This document shows, in pieces, positions 1 to 12,200 of a DNA stretch of 64,000 nt (its first letter is position 1; each line of letters opens with the position of its first letter). The position numbers and the translations under genes were made by a program. Under the pieces are notes generated by a model. That model was not told the DNA's origin. It saw only the letters and a list, made by a program, of their open reading frames with translations, and did not search any database. The DNA is from Hyaloperonospora brassicae (Eukaryota > Oomycota > Peronosporomycetes > Peronosporales > Peronosporaceae), in assembly GCA_947650285.1 (NCBI GenBank), contig CANTFL010001443.1, positions 1-64,000 on the forward strand, given 5' to 3'.

Positions 1-1499
1 TACGGCCGTAGCCGCGGCTCGATGCTCGCGTATTTGCAATTGCCCGTAGCTGGCGAACACCGCGTGTCCAGTACATTTGGACACTTGCGGATGGAGTAGT
101 CTGGCTCCTCTAAAGACCGCCGAGTTCCGCTCGGTCCACAAATGTTCTTGGCAGATGGAGCTTACTATGAACCAGATCCGTTCGAATTCTGTTGCTGCGG
201 CGTCAGAGTCATCTTGAAAACGGCTTTGCAACCGCAAACTCGGCTGACGTGGAATGGGCGGGGCTTTGCGATTGGCGCAGTGCTGAAAGAAGGTGGAAAG
301 AACTGCGTTCGTCGCACCCCCACCGGTCCAGTGTCCTATCAAGTGACACCAACACGCTTGCGCGATTGGGCACTCCCAGAAAATGTGCGCCGCTGTCTCT
401 TTGCGTCCCCGGCAGTGCGGCACCGTACGACAACTGTTGTCCAGCGTGCGACCGGCATGGTATAGATTTAGCTGCTTTGTCGCGATACGATAGCATGTCC
501 AGACTTGATGCTCCGTTAGCCCGTTTGCGTGTTTCCAAACTTGGGAAGGCGTTTGATTTGATGCAGCTGACTGCCAACTATTCGATACCGCCTGCGCGTC
601 ATAGGCCTTCAACCAGGACTGGAGGCCAGGGTGCAGAAGGCGTTTATGAACGTGAAACGCTTGCTTCATAAGCGTTGTCCACACATCTACATTGGCCACC
701 GTCTCTGGCACACTCCAAGGGAAACGGTGAAGCTCCGGGTGGGCATGAAACACCAAGGTACGATGGTACGAATGCTCCCAGTAGTTAGACACTTGCTGGA
801 GGCGACCCCCGTAATTCTGGTAAATTCCCGTCAATCGGCCAATGGATTCCATTGACATCTTGGCGGAGGCGAATCGCCGAGTTCGCGGACTCGACAGGGT
901 CCCGACAGGACCCGACAATTAAATCAGCTCGCACCCGGGACCATTTATAAGCGCGCCGAAACGGCGGTGGATGACGTAAGACGAGCCCGGGCTCTACCGG
1001 TCCCGCACCGACAGCAAGGTGGGGTGACGAGAGCAGGATCGAAGTCGCCCAACGTTGTAATTTACAATGCATATGCCGAGACGAAGTACCGCCGAGAGAC
1101 GGGAACGTAAATTGAAATTCATGTGACCCCAGTCGCCGAATGCACAGACTGCGCAGTGAACATGGAGGTATCCGGGCATATTTGGCCCGCTCTAGGGGCT
1201 TGCCGTCTGGCCCTTGAATCCAAGGATTGCCATCCCAGTGAAAGCGGCCCCAGAAAGCGGCTAATGTATCCATCCGGTGATCAGCAACAGCGGGATGGTC
1301 AGGAAACGTTTGATGGTATGAAATTAACCATTCGTCACCGTCCCACTTACTGCTCGCCCCGACAGACATACGAGCGTGATGCGCGTCCAATCTGGCCCGA
1401 ATCGACAGCACTTGTTCAGGGAGGTGCGCTAGGAGCCGTTCGAGATCCTGCGCAGCAAGCGCGAGATGGACGGAAGGGAAAGCGTGTAGTCCGGCTCGT
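1..1499 (-). mobile_element. LINE (non-LTR retrotransposon) 3' part, copy A
   Basis: This is the 3' half of a non-LTR retrotransposon read on the minus strand, running off the left edge of the window. It is nearly identical to the two copies inside the tandem blocks further right. The sense frame is open at 785-1411 and is then broken by one extra G near position 798, where the other two copies have one G fewer. In the intact copies this frame carries the Cys/His zinc-binding segment found downstream of reverse transcriptase in many LINEs. Upstream of about 1455 this copy differs from the other two but stays in frame to about 1499, where it abuts an A-run that looks like the tail of the next LINE. 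It is a dead, 5'-truncated copy. Confidence 0.75.
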
Positions 1500-4293
1500 T
1501 TTTTTTAAATGGGAAACAGGGGACGCCCTGCGAACGACCAACTTCGGCCGCGGGAGAGGAGCCCGTGTTGCGTGCGGACAGCGAAGTAGAGAGAGAGATT
1601 CATGACTATCTATTGCACATGATGGTTACGCGCTAGAAGTCTGAAATCTTCTAAGCCTAGAATACAGCGCCGGTCGCGGCGGTGGATCAAGGCACCCCTC
1701 TAGTGGTAGCGAAACTCCGCTAGCCTCAAGAGTAAAAGTTCAAGGGAGGCATGTAAACGAGCCCCTCGAAGAACTGTCGACGCCCCTCTATGCTCACGCA
1801 TAGCCAAGGCCGTTAATTGACGGACGCCGGTTGTCCAGAAATGGGCGACACTTTGAGCCGTCGTAGACTGCACGCCTCTGAACACGGCATCGTTGCGCTC
1901 GCTCCATAAATGCGTAATGCAAACGGAACACATTAAAAACCAAATCCGTCGCCACACCTTTTCCCCCGCTGCGGCATCATCGTGAAACCGCTCGAGCAAC
2001 CGAGACCGCTGAAACGCCGGGATCGCCGGAGCCTGTCGATTCGCACAGTTGCTGGACAACTATGGACTACCGCACTCGACCAGAGCGCCGATCCAATGGC
2101 TGATGAACTTCGCCCAGCACGCCCGCGCCTTCCTGACAATCCCAAAAGACGTGCCTCGACGTTTCGGGCACCCCGTGACACGTAGGCAGGGCCCGGCAGC
2201 TGGGGTCGGCAGCCCGCCCGGCATGATGAAAATTTAGCTGCTTGGTGGCGACTCGATACGCCGTCCAAACTTGATAGTCGGAGAGTCCGTTATCATGTTT
2301 CCAAAGTTGGGATGGTTGCTGATGCGCCGCCGCCCTCAGCCACGAATCCTCTCGATAGACTGCATCCAGCCGCTCCAATAAGGGTAGTAAAGGCCGAGTT
2401 AGTCGGTGTTTGTGCAGCGAGAAAGCCCGGTGCAAAATAGCCTGACGGAGAGCTCCATTAGGAACCGTTTCGGGTACTCCCCACGCCAAGTGGTGGTGAC
2501 TTGGGTGAGCATAAAAGACCACGCCGTGCTGCCGGATGTGCGTAGCCCATCGCTGGCTGTCACCGTCCGACGCCGTGTGGAGCTCGGGTAGGCCGTCTTG
2601 AAACAACCAATGCAGCCCATCGGAGCCCTGGCGTAACTGCACCATTCCGTCTCTCTCCTCTAGTGAATTCCTGCGAGCTCCCACGACGCAACCCCCGACT
2701 CACAGTGACCCAGTCATATTCATAACGAAATGGGGGGGGATGCCGAAGAGATAATGCTGCCGCCACGCCCAATTCTGACCCGACCGTACATAACGGAGAC
2801 GCCAATAAAATTGCTGTCGCCCACCGGCGAAGCTTCGGCTGGGAATACGTGACTCCCTCTGGCCGCGAGGGCGGGATGGTGAAAACATAGGTGGTCGGGC
2901 CCGTCCTCCAAATGTGCAGGTCAGCGATAGAGCAGGCGGCTATTTGATTGAACTTCGAGTGCAACAACTTCACACCTTTAGCATCCCGGATCCACGGATT
3001 GCCGGACCAGCCAAACGTCCCCCAAAATTGACGCACCGCGCGTAGTTGATAACCAGAACCCTCCGGAGGAGGGACTTCGTCAGGTAACGTAGTGGAAAAG
3101 TGTAGTTCCCAGCCACGCCCTATCCATCGACTTACCGCATGTAGTACGAGAGAATCAAGAAAAGACGATGTCCGATCCCGTCGTTGACCAGCGTGCGCCG
3201 CCGACGGCTCAAGAAGCAAGTCTAGATCTTTAGCCACGAAAGCCAGCGAAGACCTGCTGATGCGTAAAGGCCGTTCCCGGCTACGCAGCCATGTATGCAT
3301 GACCATACCCGAACCGGTAGCTCCGCCTTGGTACGCCCAGGACCTCCAAGCATTAAAATACTTGTCGTGCGATTGGGTGAGCCAGCGCAGCGCGTGTTTG
3401 GTCCGTTGCGTTTTGATGGCCACCTCCACCGAGGCTAGACCAACCCCCACCGGCTTTCTTCGGCGTGTACAGCAAACCAGGGTTGATTTTATGACGGCGC
3501 GCGTCCGTCGAGGTCGAATGGTCCCACAAAAATTGTTTGTAGAGATTTTGAATGTCTTTGCTGGCCCATGACGGGATCTCAAAAACGGCCGCCGTGAACA
3601 GGATCGACGGTAAGATGACGGCGTTTAGAATGATTACTCGAGAAGCAACACTGGTCGATATTTGTGAAGCCGTGAGCAGACGCCGCTGCAGCCGGCGAAT
3701 TCGGAGCGCCCAATTGCGATGTTTGGGGATCACCCGTCCCAATCTCGTACCCCAAGTACCGCGTGGTCTCCCCCGCTTGAAGGACCGAGATGCCGTGGAA
3801 ATCAACTAATCGAATCGCGCGGTTTAAGAAAATCAGTTTGCTCTTAGCCGGTTGCGCATGCAATCCGGACAGAGCGCCAAACTGTTGCACGAGCTGGAGC
3901 GCCGCCGGCAACTGTCGTGCTGCCTCGAGAAATATGGTCGAGTCATCAACAAAGGCGGAAAAGGTATGAGAACCTGTCCCGTCGCCTGGGACCGGAAGAC
4001 CGCTCAGGTCAGGAGATTGGTGAATGGCCAGCCCCAAGAGCTCTACCGCCAATAGAAAAAGAAGAGGGGGCGAGTGGGCACCCTAATCGAATGCCCCATA
4101 CCACGGGGATAGGCTTGGAAAGCTCACCATTGACGAGAAACGATGCCGTCGTCCCTGCATGCAGCCGATGAATAAGCTGAATATAACGTTCGTCGAAACC
4201 AAAGCTGCGTAGCGCCTCAACAAAAAGTCTCGATCGACCGTATCGTAAGCCTTGCGAAAGTCGAGTAAAAGGATGGCACGGCTATGGGGAGTG
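1500..4293 (-). mobile_element. LINE with degenerate reverse transcriptase, 5'-truncated
   Basis: This is a second, divergent non-LTR retrotransposon on the minus strand. Read from its 5' side, pieces in different frames give, in order: a palm segment with DFRKAYDTVDRDF (about 4210-4270), the catalytic box FVDDSTIF (about 3950), SGLHAQPAKSK and the YLGYEIG thumb-side motif (about 3760-3870), a long connection region (2560-3582), a zinc-binding segment with the pattern C-x5-C..H..C (about 2190-2250), and a C-terminal tail (1700-2059). The last two resemble LINE copies A to C, so the elements belong to related families. Frameshifts separate the pieces, so the protein is not expressible. The 3' end appears to be an A-run near 1500-1510. 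The 5' end stops abruptly inside the reverse transcriptase at 4293, exactly where the tandem block begins. Confidence 0.85.
1700..4280 (-). pseudogene. Broken LINE ORF2: reverse transcriptase plus zinc-binding tail
   Basis: The coding remnant of the LINE at 1500-4293. Main in-frame stretches are 3579-4052 (reverse transcriptase active-site region with the FVDD box in place of the usual YADD), 2560-3582 (connection region), 2067-2684 (zinc-binding segment) and 1700-2059 (C-terminal tail, similar to that of LINE copies B and C). Several frame changes are needed to join them, and the endonuclease and the N-terminal palm are absent. Relationship to the LINE reverse transcriptase family is clear from the order and spacing of motifs; the clade is not assigned. 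Confidence 0.8.
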
Positions 4294-4500
4294 CACAGAG
4301 CGCAAAGTACGTGTGTATTGAGACATTCGTTGGCTTTTTTTATGATACATTGAAGCTAAATGCTTGATGTAAAGACGGCAACACCAGCGCATGATTTGCC
4401 TTTTGTGCACACGCAATGTGTACACACAGTGTGCGAGACACACACACACGCACCGCGCGCACCGACACGACACGAGCGACTCGTTCCGCTGACATTGTCA
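4294..4500. repeat. Left terminal direct repeat of block copy 1
   Basis: This sequence of about 200 bp starts acagagcgc and contains tgatacattgaagct, tgatgtaaagac, gtgcacacgcaatgt and a CA-rich stretch ending near cacgagcgactcg. The same ordered motifs recur, clearly diverged, at the right end of the block (15487-15672). The two ends therefore form direct terminal repeats that are much less alike than the two block copies are to each other. Confidence 0.7.
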
Positions 4501-6284
4501 CCTTCCTCTTTGTTTTCGGTTGACGCTTGACAGAGTATGAATTCGACACCTTTCAGGCTGCATAGCGTTGATCGTTTGTGCTGGAATGGGTTTCGAGCGT
4601 GCTATAATCGATGTGCATCCACCTCTTGCAACAAGCACTGCAAGCAGATGATCGTCCGACGCGAGCTGGAGGGCTACGACGAGGCGCTACCGCCTGATCG
4701 ACTCAGCTTGCGTCCACTTACATCCGTCGCCGCGCAGTCAAGCTGTGCGCCGTCTAGCGGCGTAGTCGTTGCCAATATACGGTTGACCGATGCACGATCG
4801 AAGGATAGTGCGTGGCCGACTTTGTTCTTGACGCATTCATAGTCTTGAACGACCCCGATCGAGCTGCGCTAGTGAACGGGATCAAAGGACCCACACTAGC
4901 ATCGACTCTCTAGGGTCAGGCCGCAGGCCTTGCCGTTCTCATAAACGAGCGCAGTCGTTTGCTGTTGCCGATAAGGACCTTCAGTTCTTCGTCTGCCACA
5001 AACGGTTCTGCCTGGTGCGTTGTGCTCTCTGCAGTAGATGATGCATCCGGTCATTCCGTGACGCTTACAACCACCGCCGCCTATTCGACAGAATGTGGTG
5101 GGACCACTGGACAAGCAGTAGCAAGTCAACACGTATCGGCCAAACGAGGCACGCGACCGTAGGGTTAGCAAAGCGAGCAAAATAGAGCATGCAGATCGAA
5201 TAGTCATGCAAGATAGGCTTACACAGACCAAGAACCTGTAGACGTACGTGAGAGACTCCGTTCTCTAACTGTCGACCGCGCGATCAAGAAAGCTCGCGAT
5301 GTTCCATTTACCTCTACATTGGCCGGTGTCGGCAACGAAAGGTCAGTCCGGTCGGGTACCAGCGCACCACTGCAGCAGCTACTTACACCGTGCGATCCTC
5401 AGGTGTCGTGCAGAGTCAACGTAGAATCATCACGTCTTCCGGTCGGTAGACAGAAGAATCCTACAGAAAAGGAATAGCCTCGATCCACGATGTTTGCCAC
5501 GCTTGTCTTCGAGACCAGACGTTGTTTCGATTCAGTTTGCGCTTCTAAGTCGTGATCCGTTGGTGCAGGTAGTGTTGCAGCATGTGCGAAGCGTGGTATA
5601 TTGGAACAGCCTGAGTAGATCTCCTTGTCTCCCGATTGAGCGCAAGGTCCATCGCGAGCGTATCATTCAAACAGATGTGCAGCCGCACGAATTCTGCAGC
5701 TGGACGTTACTCTGTGTGTGTGTGAAACGGCTTTGTGCAGCATCGACGGCTTTCCTTGCGCTTTCGCAGCGACAAGAGAGCGTAAAGCAAGCGAATGTAG
5801 GTATGCCAATGCTAATGGGTTGCATGGTAGCACCCGGAACCTCCAGAACGTCAGTGGTCATGTGGGTCTTGACCCCATCACAACAGTCACCCCGCTCGAC
5901 GCCTGCCTACATGTGCGCCCAATACGCTTCGCATGACGTGACAAGGCCACTATAGCTATACTTCCTACGCTCGTCAACGACAGTCCAAGTCCACGTCCGC
6001 CGCTGCCTTTCTTCCATGTGCACTGCTCTTGTGTCCTCGTTGGTTTCCATGGACTTTCACCGTCAATAAAGTGCAGCTCCATGAACTCGAGAACCACTTG
6101 GCACCGTTCTCTCTCTTTCCCTCTGACTTCGGAGCACGTTCTTTGCCGGTGCCTGGAGCGGTCCAAGAACATGCCACAACAAGGGGGAGAGTGCTCGTCT
6201 GTCGGATTACGCGTCCCCCACTCGACACGCCGTCATCCTTTCCACGCGCCACCAGCCACTCCCACCAGCTGCTCGACGTCCGTC
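4501..6284. other. No supported gene (block copy 1, left part)
   Basis: About 1.8 kb between the terminal repeat and the AAA+ fragment. Only short overlapping frames without recognisable domains occur; the counterpart in copy 2 is 16406-18189. The last few hundred bases (about 6000-6280) may be the former promoter and leader of the AAA+ gene. Confidence 0.5.
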
Positions 6285-7725
6285 ATGGATTGGCACGCGC
6301 GGGCGTCCAGCGGCGACACCCGCAGTGCGCTCTTGCAGCCGCACCAGGTGCTGCTCTCGCCCGACGACGCAGCGCTTCGTGCCATTCGCCCGCTGGATCT
6401 CCTGCGCGTGCGCTTTGCCGCGTCGCACTCGGTGCTCGTCCTCGAGAGTGTGATCGGCCGTCGCCCCCCTGCGGCTTCTTCGAGCAGTGCCAGTGCTGTA
6501 CTGCGTCGGGGACGCGTCCAGCTGCACCTGTGGGTCTTTCACGTCGCTGGACAGCTGGAGGACGCACACGTGACGCTAGAGCGAGTCCGAGTGGACGCAG
6601 ACGTGGACGCAGGTGCTTCGTGGCGACTGTCGCTGCGTCTCCAGACCCGATGCCCGCCCCGTGCAGTCTCAGTAACCGACAGCTTTGGACTGGACGATGA
6701 TTGTGGCGGATCTTGCAGTATACTTTTGCTGGCCAAGAGCGTTTGTCAGCGACAGATTGATCTGGACAGAGCCACGCGTCGTCAGCTGCTGGCTGCCCGA
6801 GTCCTTCGAGCTCCTCAGGCAGGACAACTTGTCTTGGTGAAGCTCATGGGAGACACGTACGTCTTTCGGGTCGACGCGATCGAGAAGAATCGAGACGATG
6901 ATGGAAAGCTGCACTTGGTTGTGAAATGTGGACGGAGTGCGACACACGTTCCTTCGTCGACAGACGAAGTGACGGCTGGCGATCAGGCTACAGCTGAAGT
7001 GACGGAGAAGGTCGCGGCACTTTGTATGCAGCAAGAGCATTCAGCTAAAATGGCAGCTCCATCTTACGAGAGTGCGCTCAGCAGTCGGCTCTGGCAGACT
7101 GGCTTTGCAGGGTGCACTGCGTTTGTGCAAGACGTGCTGTTTCATCTTGCTCTCGTGCTGAAGTACGAAGAGAAGAGACTTGACGCTGACGTGGCGATGG
7201 ACCATATCGGCTCCCACGGGTTGCTGGTTTCGGGTATACATGGTGTGGGAAAATCGCTCGCGCTAGTGGCTCTGCAGCGAGAGCTTGTTCACGCGAAGAT
7301 TGCTGCTTGGCGGACCGACGGTATGTCGTTGCTCATGGCGGCTGAAAGCTCAGCGTGTCCAGCAGCGTATGAATACTTGGTCCACGAGCTAGAGCAGCGC
7401 TTCCCTGGTTTGCGATCACTCGCTGGCGTCGAGATTGGACGCGGGTCGTCGTCATGCATCGGCGTGGTGCTGATCGATGACTTGGACGTGCTCTTTCACT
7501 CAGTCAGTGGATGGTCAGCTCGCTGACGGTTCCGAGACGCCGGTTCCGTCGGACTCGGTAGCGCGTTGCTCCGATTGATGGACGAGCTCAGTCCGCGCTC
7601 TGCACGTTTCGTTGTTGTTGGAGCGACTGCAAGTGCTGGTGAGTATATACCAGTGGCTGGTAAGCGCGCAGGACGGTCCGACAAAAGTCGTGGACTGGGG
7701 TGTTCCTACCGAACAAACCCGCTGT
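6285..7725 (+). pseudogene. AAA+ ATPase, N-terminal half, stop in the AAA module (copy 1)
   Basis: The frame opens with MDWHARASSGD and reads 413 codons to a TGA at 7524-7526. Residues 1-280 form an N-terminal region I do not recognise. An AAA+ module follows with Walker A GIHGVGKS (about residue 320) and Walker B VVLIDDLD (about residue 400). Directly after the stop the same frame continues with plausible AAA+ sequence (SALLRLMDELSP, then FVVVGAT, a sensor-1-like strand), and a GTGAGT that could be a splice donor lies about 35 codons further. The stop therefore sits inside the domain. The second half of the module, and any second AAA ring, is absent: membrane-transporter sequence begins downstream. 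The start is supported by copy 2, where an upstream stop forces this methionine. Probably a gene fragment; a Cdc48/AFG2/peroxin type is possible but not shown. Confidence 0.65.
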
Positions 7726-7839
7726 GACACAATGCGACGTCATCGAAATCGGCTGTTACTACGGGAGAAGCAGAAAGTGACGGCAAGATGATGCTGGAAG
7801 CTGGCGTCGCTATTCGACCTGTGTGTAAAGTATCTTGAA

Positions 7840-8085
7840 GTACGTTGCGGGCATGCTACAAGTTGTCGCACAAGTTGGTTTGCGGCCCAGATAATCTAAC
7901 TATATGGTTTGCTACTGTGTTGGTCTATAACGTGCAGCATAACAACATTGCAGACTTCATACTCGACATCGCGTCTGACACGATGAACATACCGATGATT
8001 CGGTCCCACATGAAGCAGGACGGACCTTTTGTCGTCTGCATGCCACTGTACCACGACATGCATCAACTAGTCCGGTGTCGACAAC
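7840..8085 (+). pseudogene. Remnant of the ABCG linker between ATPase and membrane domains
   Basis: About 7960 the plus strand encodes NNIADFILDIASDT, which resembles the NPADFLLDL-type motif that in ABCG transporters links the nucleotide-binding domain to the membrane domain. It lies just upstream of the membrane-domain frame at 8086 but in a different frame. No Walker A, signature or Walker B motif of an ABC ATPase can be found further upstream; that position is occupied by the AAA+ fragment. Copy 2 holds the same remnant near 19865 with a TAG where copy 1 has AAG. Confidence 0.5.
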
Positions 8086-9210
8086 GTGTCGACAACGGAG
8101 ACGAGATCGCTGATGGAGGAAGATCGTTCGCTGGACACTCCGCGGGTCGGAACGATGTGGAGTGTACCAGCTGAAAGCGAAAATATGACTGAAGAAGCAA
8201 GCAGTTGTGAAATACCAGCGTCGTGCGGCACGTCGTGTAGCCCGTCAGCTGCAATTACCGCTGTAGCCGAGACGGACGCAATCGACGAAGATATGGAGAC
8301 TCCATCGCGGTCGATTGTGGTGGAAGTCCGCGTGCTGTTTGTGCGCACGACGCAGAACATTCTCCGTCACCGCTCGTTGCTGGTGATGCACGTTACACTG
8401 AGCTTGTCGCTAGCTCTATTCGGCGGGCTCATATTCAACCACGTGACCAACGATCTGGCAGGATTCCAGAACCGCATGGGCGCGTTCTACTTCATTCTCA
8501 CCTTTTTTGGCTTTGCAAATATGAGCTCAATGGACCTCTTCATCGGCGAGCGCTCGATATTCCTTCGTGAGACTGGCGCCATGTACTACGGAGCGTTCAG
8601 CTACTTTCTCGCCAAAGCCACGCTGGACACGTTGCTGTTGCGGATGCTGCCTGCTTCGCTCTTCGCAAGCATCTTTTACTGGATAATGGGGCTCCAAGCA
8701 TCAACGACGCGCTTCTTGCTGTTCTCGCTGACGTTGGTGCTCTTCAACGTCGCGGCAGGTGCAATCTGTCTTCTCGTGGGAGTACTGTCGAGACGCGTCG
8801 GGTCTGCCAACCTTGTTGCAACGGTAGTGCTTTTGGTCATGTTGCTGTTCGGCGGCTTCTTGCTCAATTCGCAGACGATGCCGTCGTCAGTGGGCTGGAT
8901 GAAGCACCTGTCGATCTTCAGCTACGCGTTCGAGATCCTCATGACCAACGAGCTGAAAGGTCTGATCCTGGAGTTTGACGCCCCCGGGTACCCGGCCGTA
9001 CCTATTTACGGCGAAGTGTACCTCAAGACACTCGGCATGGAGTATGCCAATCGATACTACGACGTGGCAGCTCTCGCTCTGATTGCAGTAAGTCTGCAAG
9101 TACTTGCTTTCTTGTTCTTGTCGCTGCAGGTTCCCGTCCACCGTGATATTGCTGAGCGCTGCGAAGACGGTGATGGGCTACGCCACGCAAAGAAGGAGGA
9201 GTACACGTAA
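8086..9210 (+). CDS. ABCG-type transporter, membrane half only (copy 1)
   Basis: A 374-residue frame. The first about 80 residues are acidic and Ser/Thr-rich, typical of the linker ahead of an ABCG membrane domain. From VEVRVLFVRTTQNILRHRS onward it matches the ABC-2 membrane fold: about six hydrophobic segments, the GAFYFILTFFGF strand, FxRETGAMYYG before the central helices, and an extracellular loop after GGFLLNSQTMP. The ATP-binding domain that should precede it is missing, so this cannot work alone as a pump. It may be a pseudogene whose frame happens to remain open, or part of a spliced gene whose other exons I cannot see. Copy 2 is frameshifted. Confidence 0.6.
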   Translation: MSTTETRSLMEEDRSLDTPRVGTMWSVPAESENMTEEASSCEIPASCGTSCSPSAAITAVAETDAIDEDMETPSRSIVVEVRVLFVRTTQNILRHRSLLVMHVTLSLSLALFGGLIFNHVTNDLAGFQNRMGAFYFILTFFGFANMSSMDLFIGERSIFLRETGAMYYGAFSYFLAKATLDTLLLRMLPASLFASIFYWIMGLQASTTRFLLFSLTLVLFNVAAGAICLLVGVLSRRVGSANLVATVVLLVMLLFGGFLLNSQTMPSSVGWMKHLSIFSYAFEILMTNELKGLILEFDAPGYPAVPIYGEVYLKTLGMEYANRYYDVAALALIAVSLQVLAFLFLSLQVPVHRDIAERCEDGDGLRHAKKEEYT

Positions 9211-12200
9211 GCCGCAAGGGCTCGTAAAGAGGGTCGTTTGTACACGTCGATGCGTCAAGTTCACTAGAGATGCCGGCTATGTGAAGTATCAATCCAGTAT
9301 TTACGTACGTGTTTGCAGATGATCTGCAAACAGCGACACCTTCTTCACATTCATACTTTGTGCCTGACCGTAACGAATGCTGGCTACTTTTGTATTCTCA
9401 GACACTCTTGTTCCAGTCGACACTCACTACTGGCATCAACGCAAGCAATGCGATCGATATCCTTGCAGCTACGTTGGCGTGACTGCAACCCTTTGTCGTC
9501 GTCATGCTTTACCGCGTGATCTCCTCGTCACCAATGTTCGAGTGCACGGAAGCACGATATTTTTTCTTCCTCTCGTAACTAGATACCACATGTTAGTAGC
9601 AAGACGTCGCATGCACGCACGTCTTCCACGAAACCATTCGACATGTTACATAGAAAACAAGAGACTTGTGAATGTTTGGTAAATGAAAGAGACAACTCCC
9701 CATGTTGAAGAGGTCATCGGTGCATGTACTCTCTTTTCTCGTCGTGCCTTTTGGTAGACGCTGTCGCTAGTTGATCGGTTCGCTGGACAGTAAAAGATCG
9801 ATCGACTCTATCGATCAATACATGATCATGGATACTACTGTCTGCGGATGTATAAGCTGTGGACCTCTTCGTGACACGAGCGATGGGTCTGTCGTCGCAT
9901 GCTCTTCATGTGTATCGCAACAGATTCTCGAGCAGGTCGATCAATGTGGAACTCTTTCATGTTCGTCCATCGCCACCCACGACCTTTGCGACAGCAATTT
10001 TGCATCCAACTTCGTGCCACAACGGCCGAACGCGGCGACACTTGTATCTGGTAATGCAGCCACGTACCTCCTTCCATTGCGTTCCCACGATGCTTCGCTA
10101 CCGTTAGTTCATATCAGTAGCTTGATCAGAGCTCCTCGTAAGCTAAAAGGATGTTTCTGACAACGTGTGCTGAGTGTTGACAGAACCCACGCGTCAATGC
10201 ACGATGGTCTTGATTGCCAGGCTATGCTCTGTCATGCGTGCCGTAGCACTCTTCCACTTCATCATTCTGGTGAGCGGTACGGTGAGCATGTAACAGCCGC
10301 GACTGGATTGCACTCGCACGACGAAACTCAAGATGGGATCGTTCGGTCTCATGATTGATCTACCACGCCTTCTGCTACCGCACGTCTTTAGCACATACGC
10401 ACGTGCATCTTTCTGGCGTTGGGATTCTACAATGTGGTCTGGTCTCGGTGACGCACTGGTGAAGCACTCTGGACTTCCTGATCCTCACATGACGATCATG
10501 GTCGGACCAATGCTGCGGATGGTATTCGATACACGAGTGGCGTCACTATCTTTGCTGCCACGTTCCAGGCGCACTCTAATCCTGGCCGCCTTGACTTGTG
10601 TTTTGAGCCACCGACTCTGCACGTCTCATGTCTTTTGAGCCATTCACTTTGCACGTCTGTGTCGTAGCTACCGCAAACTTGAACTTCGCCAATGCTCTGA
10701 GCAGAGCGAATGGCGTCAGAGTACACAGCGTGAAGCATGGGAAGACCATTGGAGTCAACGACCGCGGCCAAGGTCTTTTCCCGATCGCATGTTCATTTGT
10801 TGCCACTTTCGCTCGAGACCCGATGAGATCGTAGAGGGTCGCCGCGGAGCAGAGTGAGCTCTTACTTTTATCTGGGCATCTGGACGTGAAGTACAGCACT
10901 GGCGAGTTGTCGCTGCGTCAATCAAGAATGAACTGGATGACTGCTGATCTTTGTCTACTGGCCATGTCAACCACGCTAGCACAGAGATTGTGTCAGACAT
11001 CCCTGCAAGTGTTGGCAAGTCAGTTGGAACGCACTCGACACCTTTCCTTCGATGCACAAGACGTGTTAAACCGCAGTCGAGTATGCGGGTCAAGAACGGA
11101 CACAGGTCAGTCGCTTGTCTTCGTACGCACGACTTCAGCATCTCAAGTCGCCGCGACAATTGTGTGAAGCACCTACAGCTGTCTCCTCTTTGCAACTACA
11201 GTATATAGATGTGCTGTAGTAGCCAAGCTTGCTCTGGGAAACCGCGCTGTGCACTCCATTACACCCCCCCCCCCGAAACGCATCTTGTGCCGAACGCCGC
11301 AGCTATCTACGCTACTGACGTCTGGCGCCGGTATGAGACCCCCCTGTCAGACATTCCAGCGGATTTAGCTACTCGACCAAGCAACTGCGTCTCGCCCGAT
11401 CAAGGGTCGACACTAGAGAAAGCTGATGGCTACGTGGAAATCAAGTTGACTCGCTTCATCACGACGCTTTTCTTGAAATGGTCTGTCAAGTTGCTTGGCG
11501 GCCAGATACGAAGTACAGCTGAATGTGGAGATTCCGCCACCCTCTGGTCCGTGTACAAACGAAGTCAGTACCGCGACCTGTTGGGCATTGTATTCGTGTC
11601 TCATCCACAGCTCATTCACATGTCGGCACGGTCGTTGCCGGTCAAGGTCTGAGCTGTGCATCGAGCATTATCATGCGTCATTCGATTCTCACTTCGTATC
11701 TCTGCTTGCAATGTGATACCGAACAGAACGAGAAGCGTACTACGGGCCTATCGTTCAGACCGACTTCTCCGGACACAGTCGCCATAGTTGTAACTGTTCG
11801 GCGCAGGCAATACGAATGATGACTGGCACGGTATCTCATGTACATTTGCCTCAATCGCGCATCTGCCTTCTGAGGCGTTGCCAAGACGATGTTTGTAAAT
11901 CTCAGCAATCGCTGGATCTGGCCACAACGTTGGAGGCGACATTGTACTACTTACACAGAAAGTCAGCAAGTCCGTGGAATGTTTGCGGGGAACTGTGTCG
12001 TCGGTAGACGAAGTTTGTTGTACACACACCATCGTCAAGCTTGACAACGTTGCTGCTATGCGATCGACTTTGTCAGGTATTGCTTTGCTCAGTTTGCATC
12101 AGTGCCGCAGAATGTGTGAGTCAAGACTCTTGTACGTCGCATCTGTTGGTGTCGCACATGTGGTCTTGCGATGTGGTCAAGTCTGTTGTGGTGCAATATC

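Noticed and set aside
11209..11652. A frame of about 147 codons open in both block copies
   Set aside because: The copies are so recent that an open frame is not evidence of selection; no recognisable feature in the protein.
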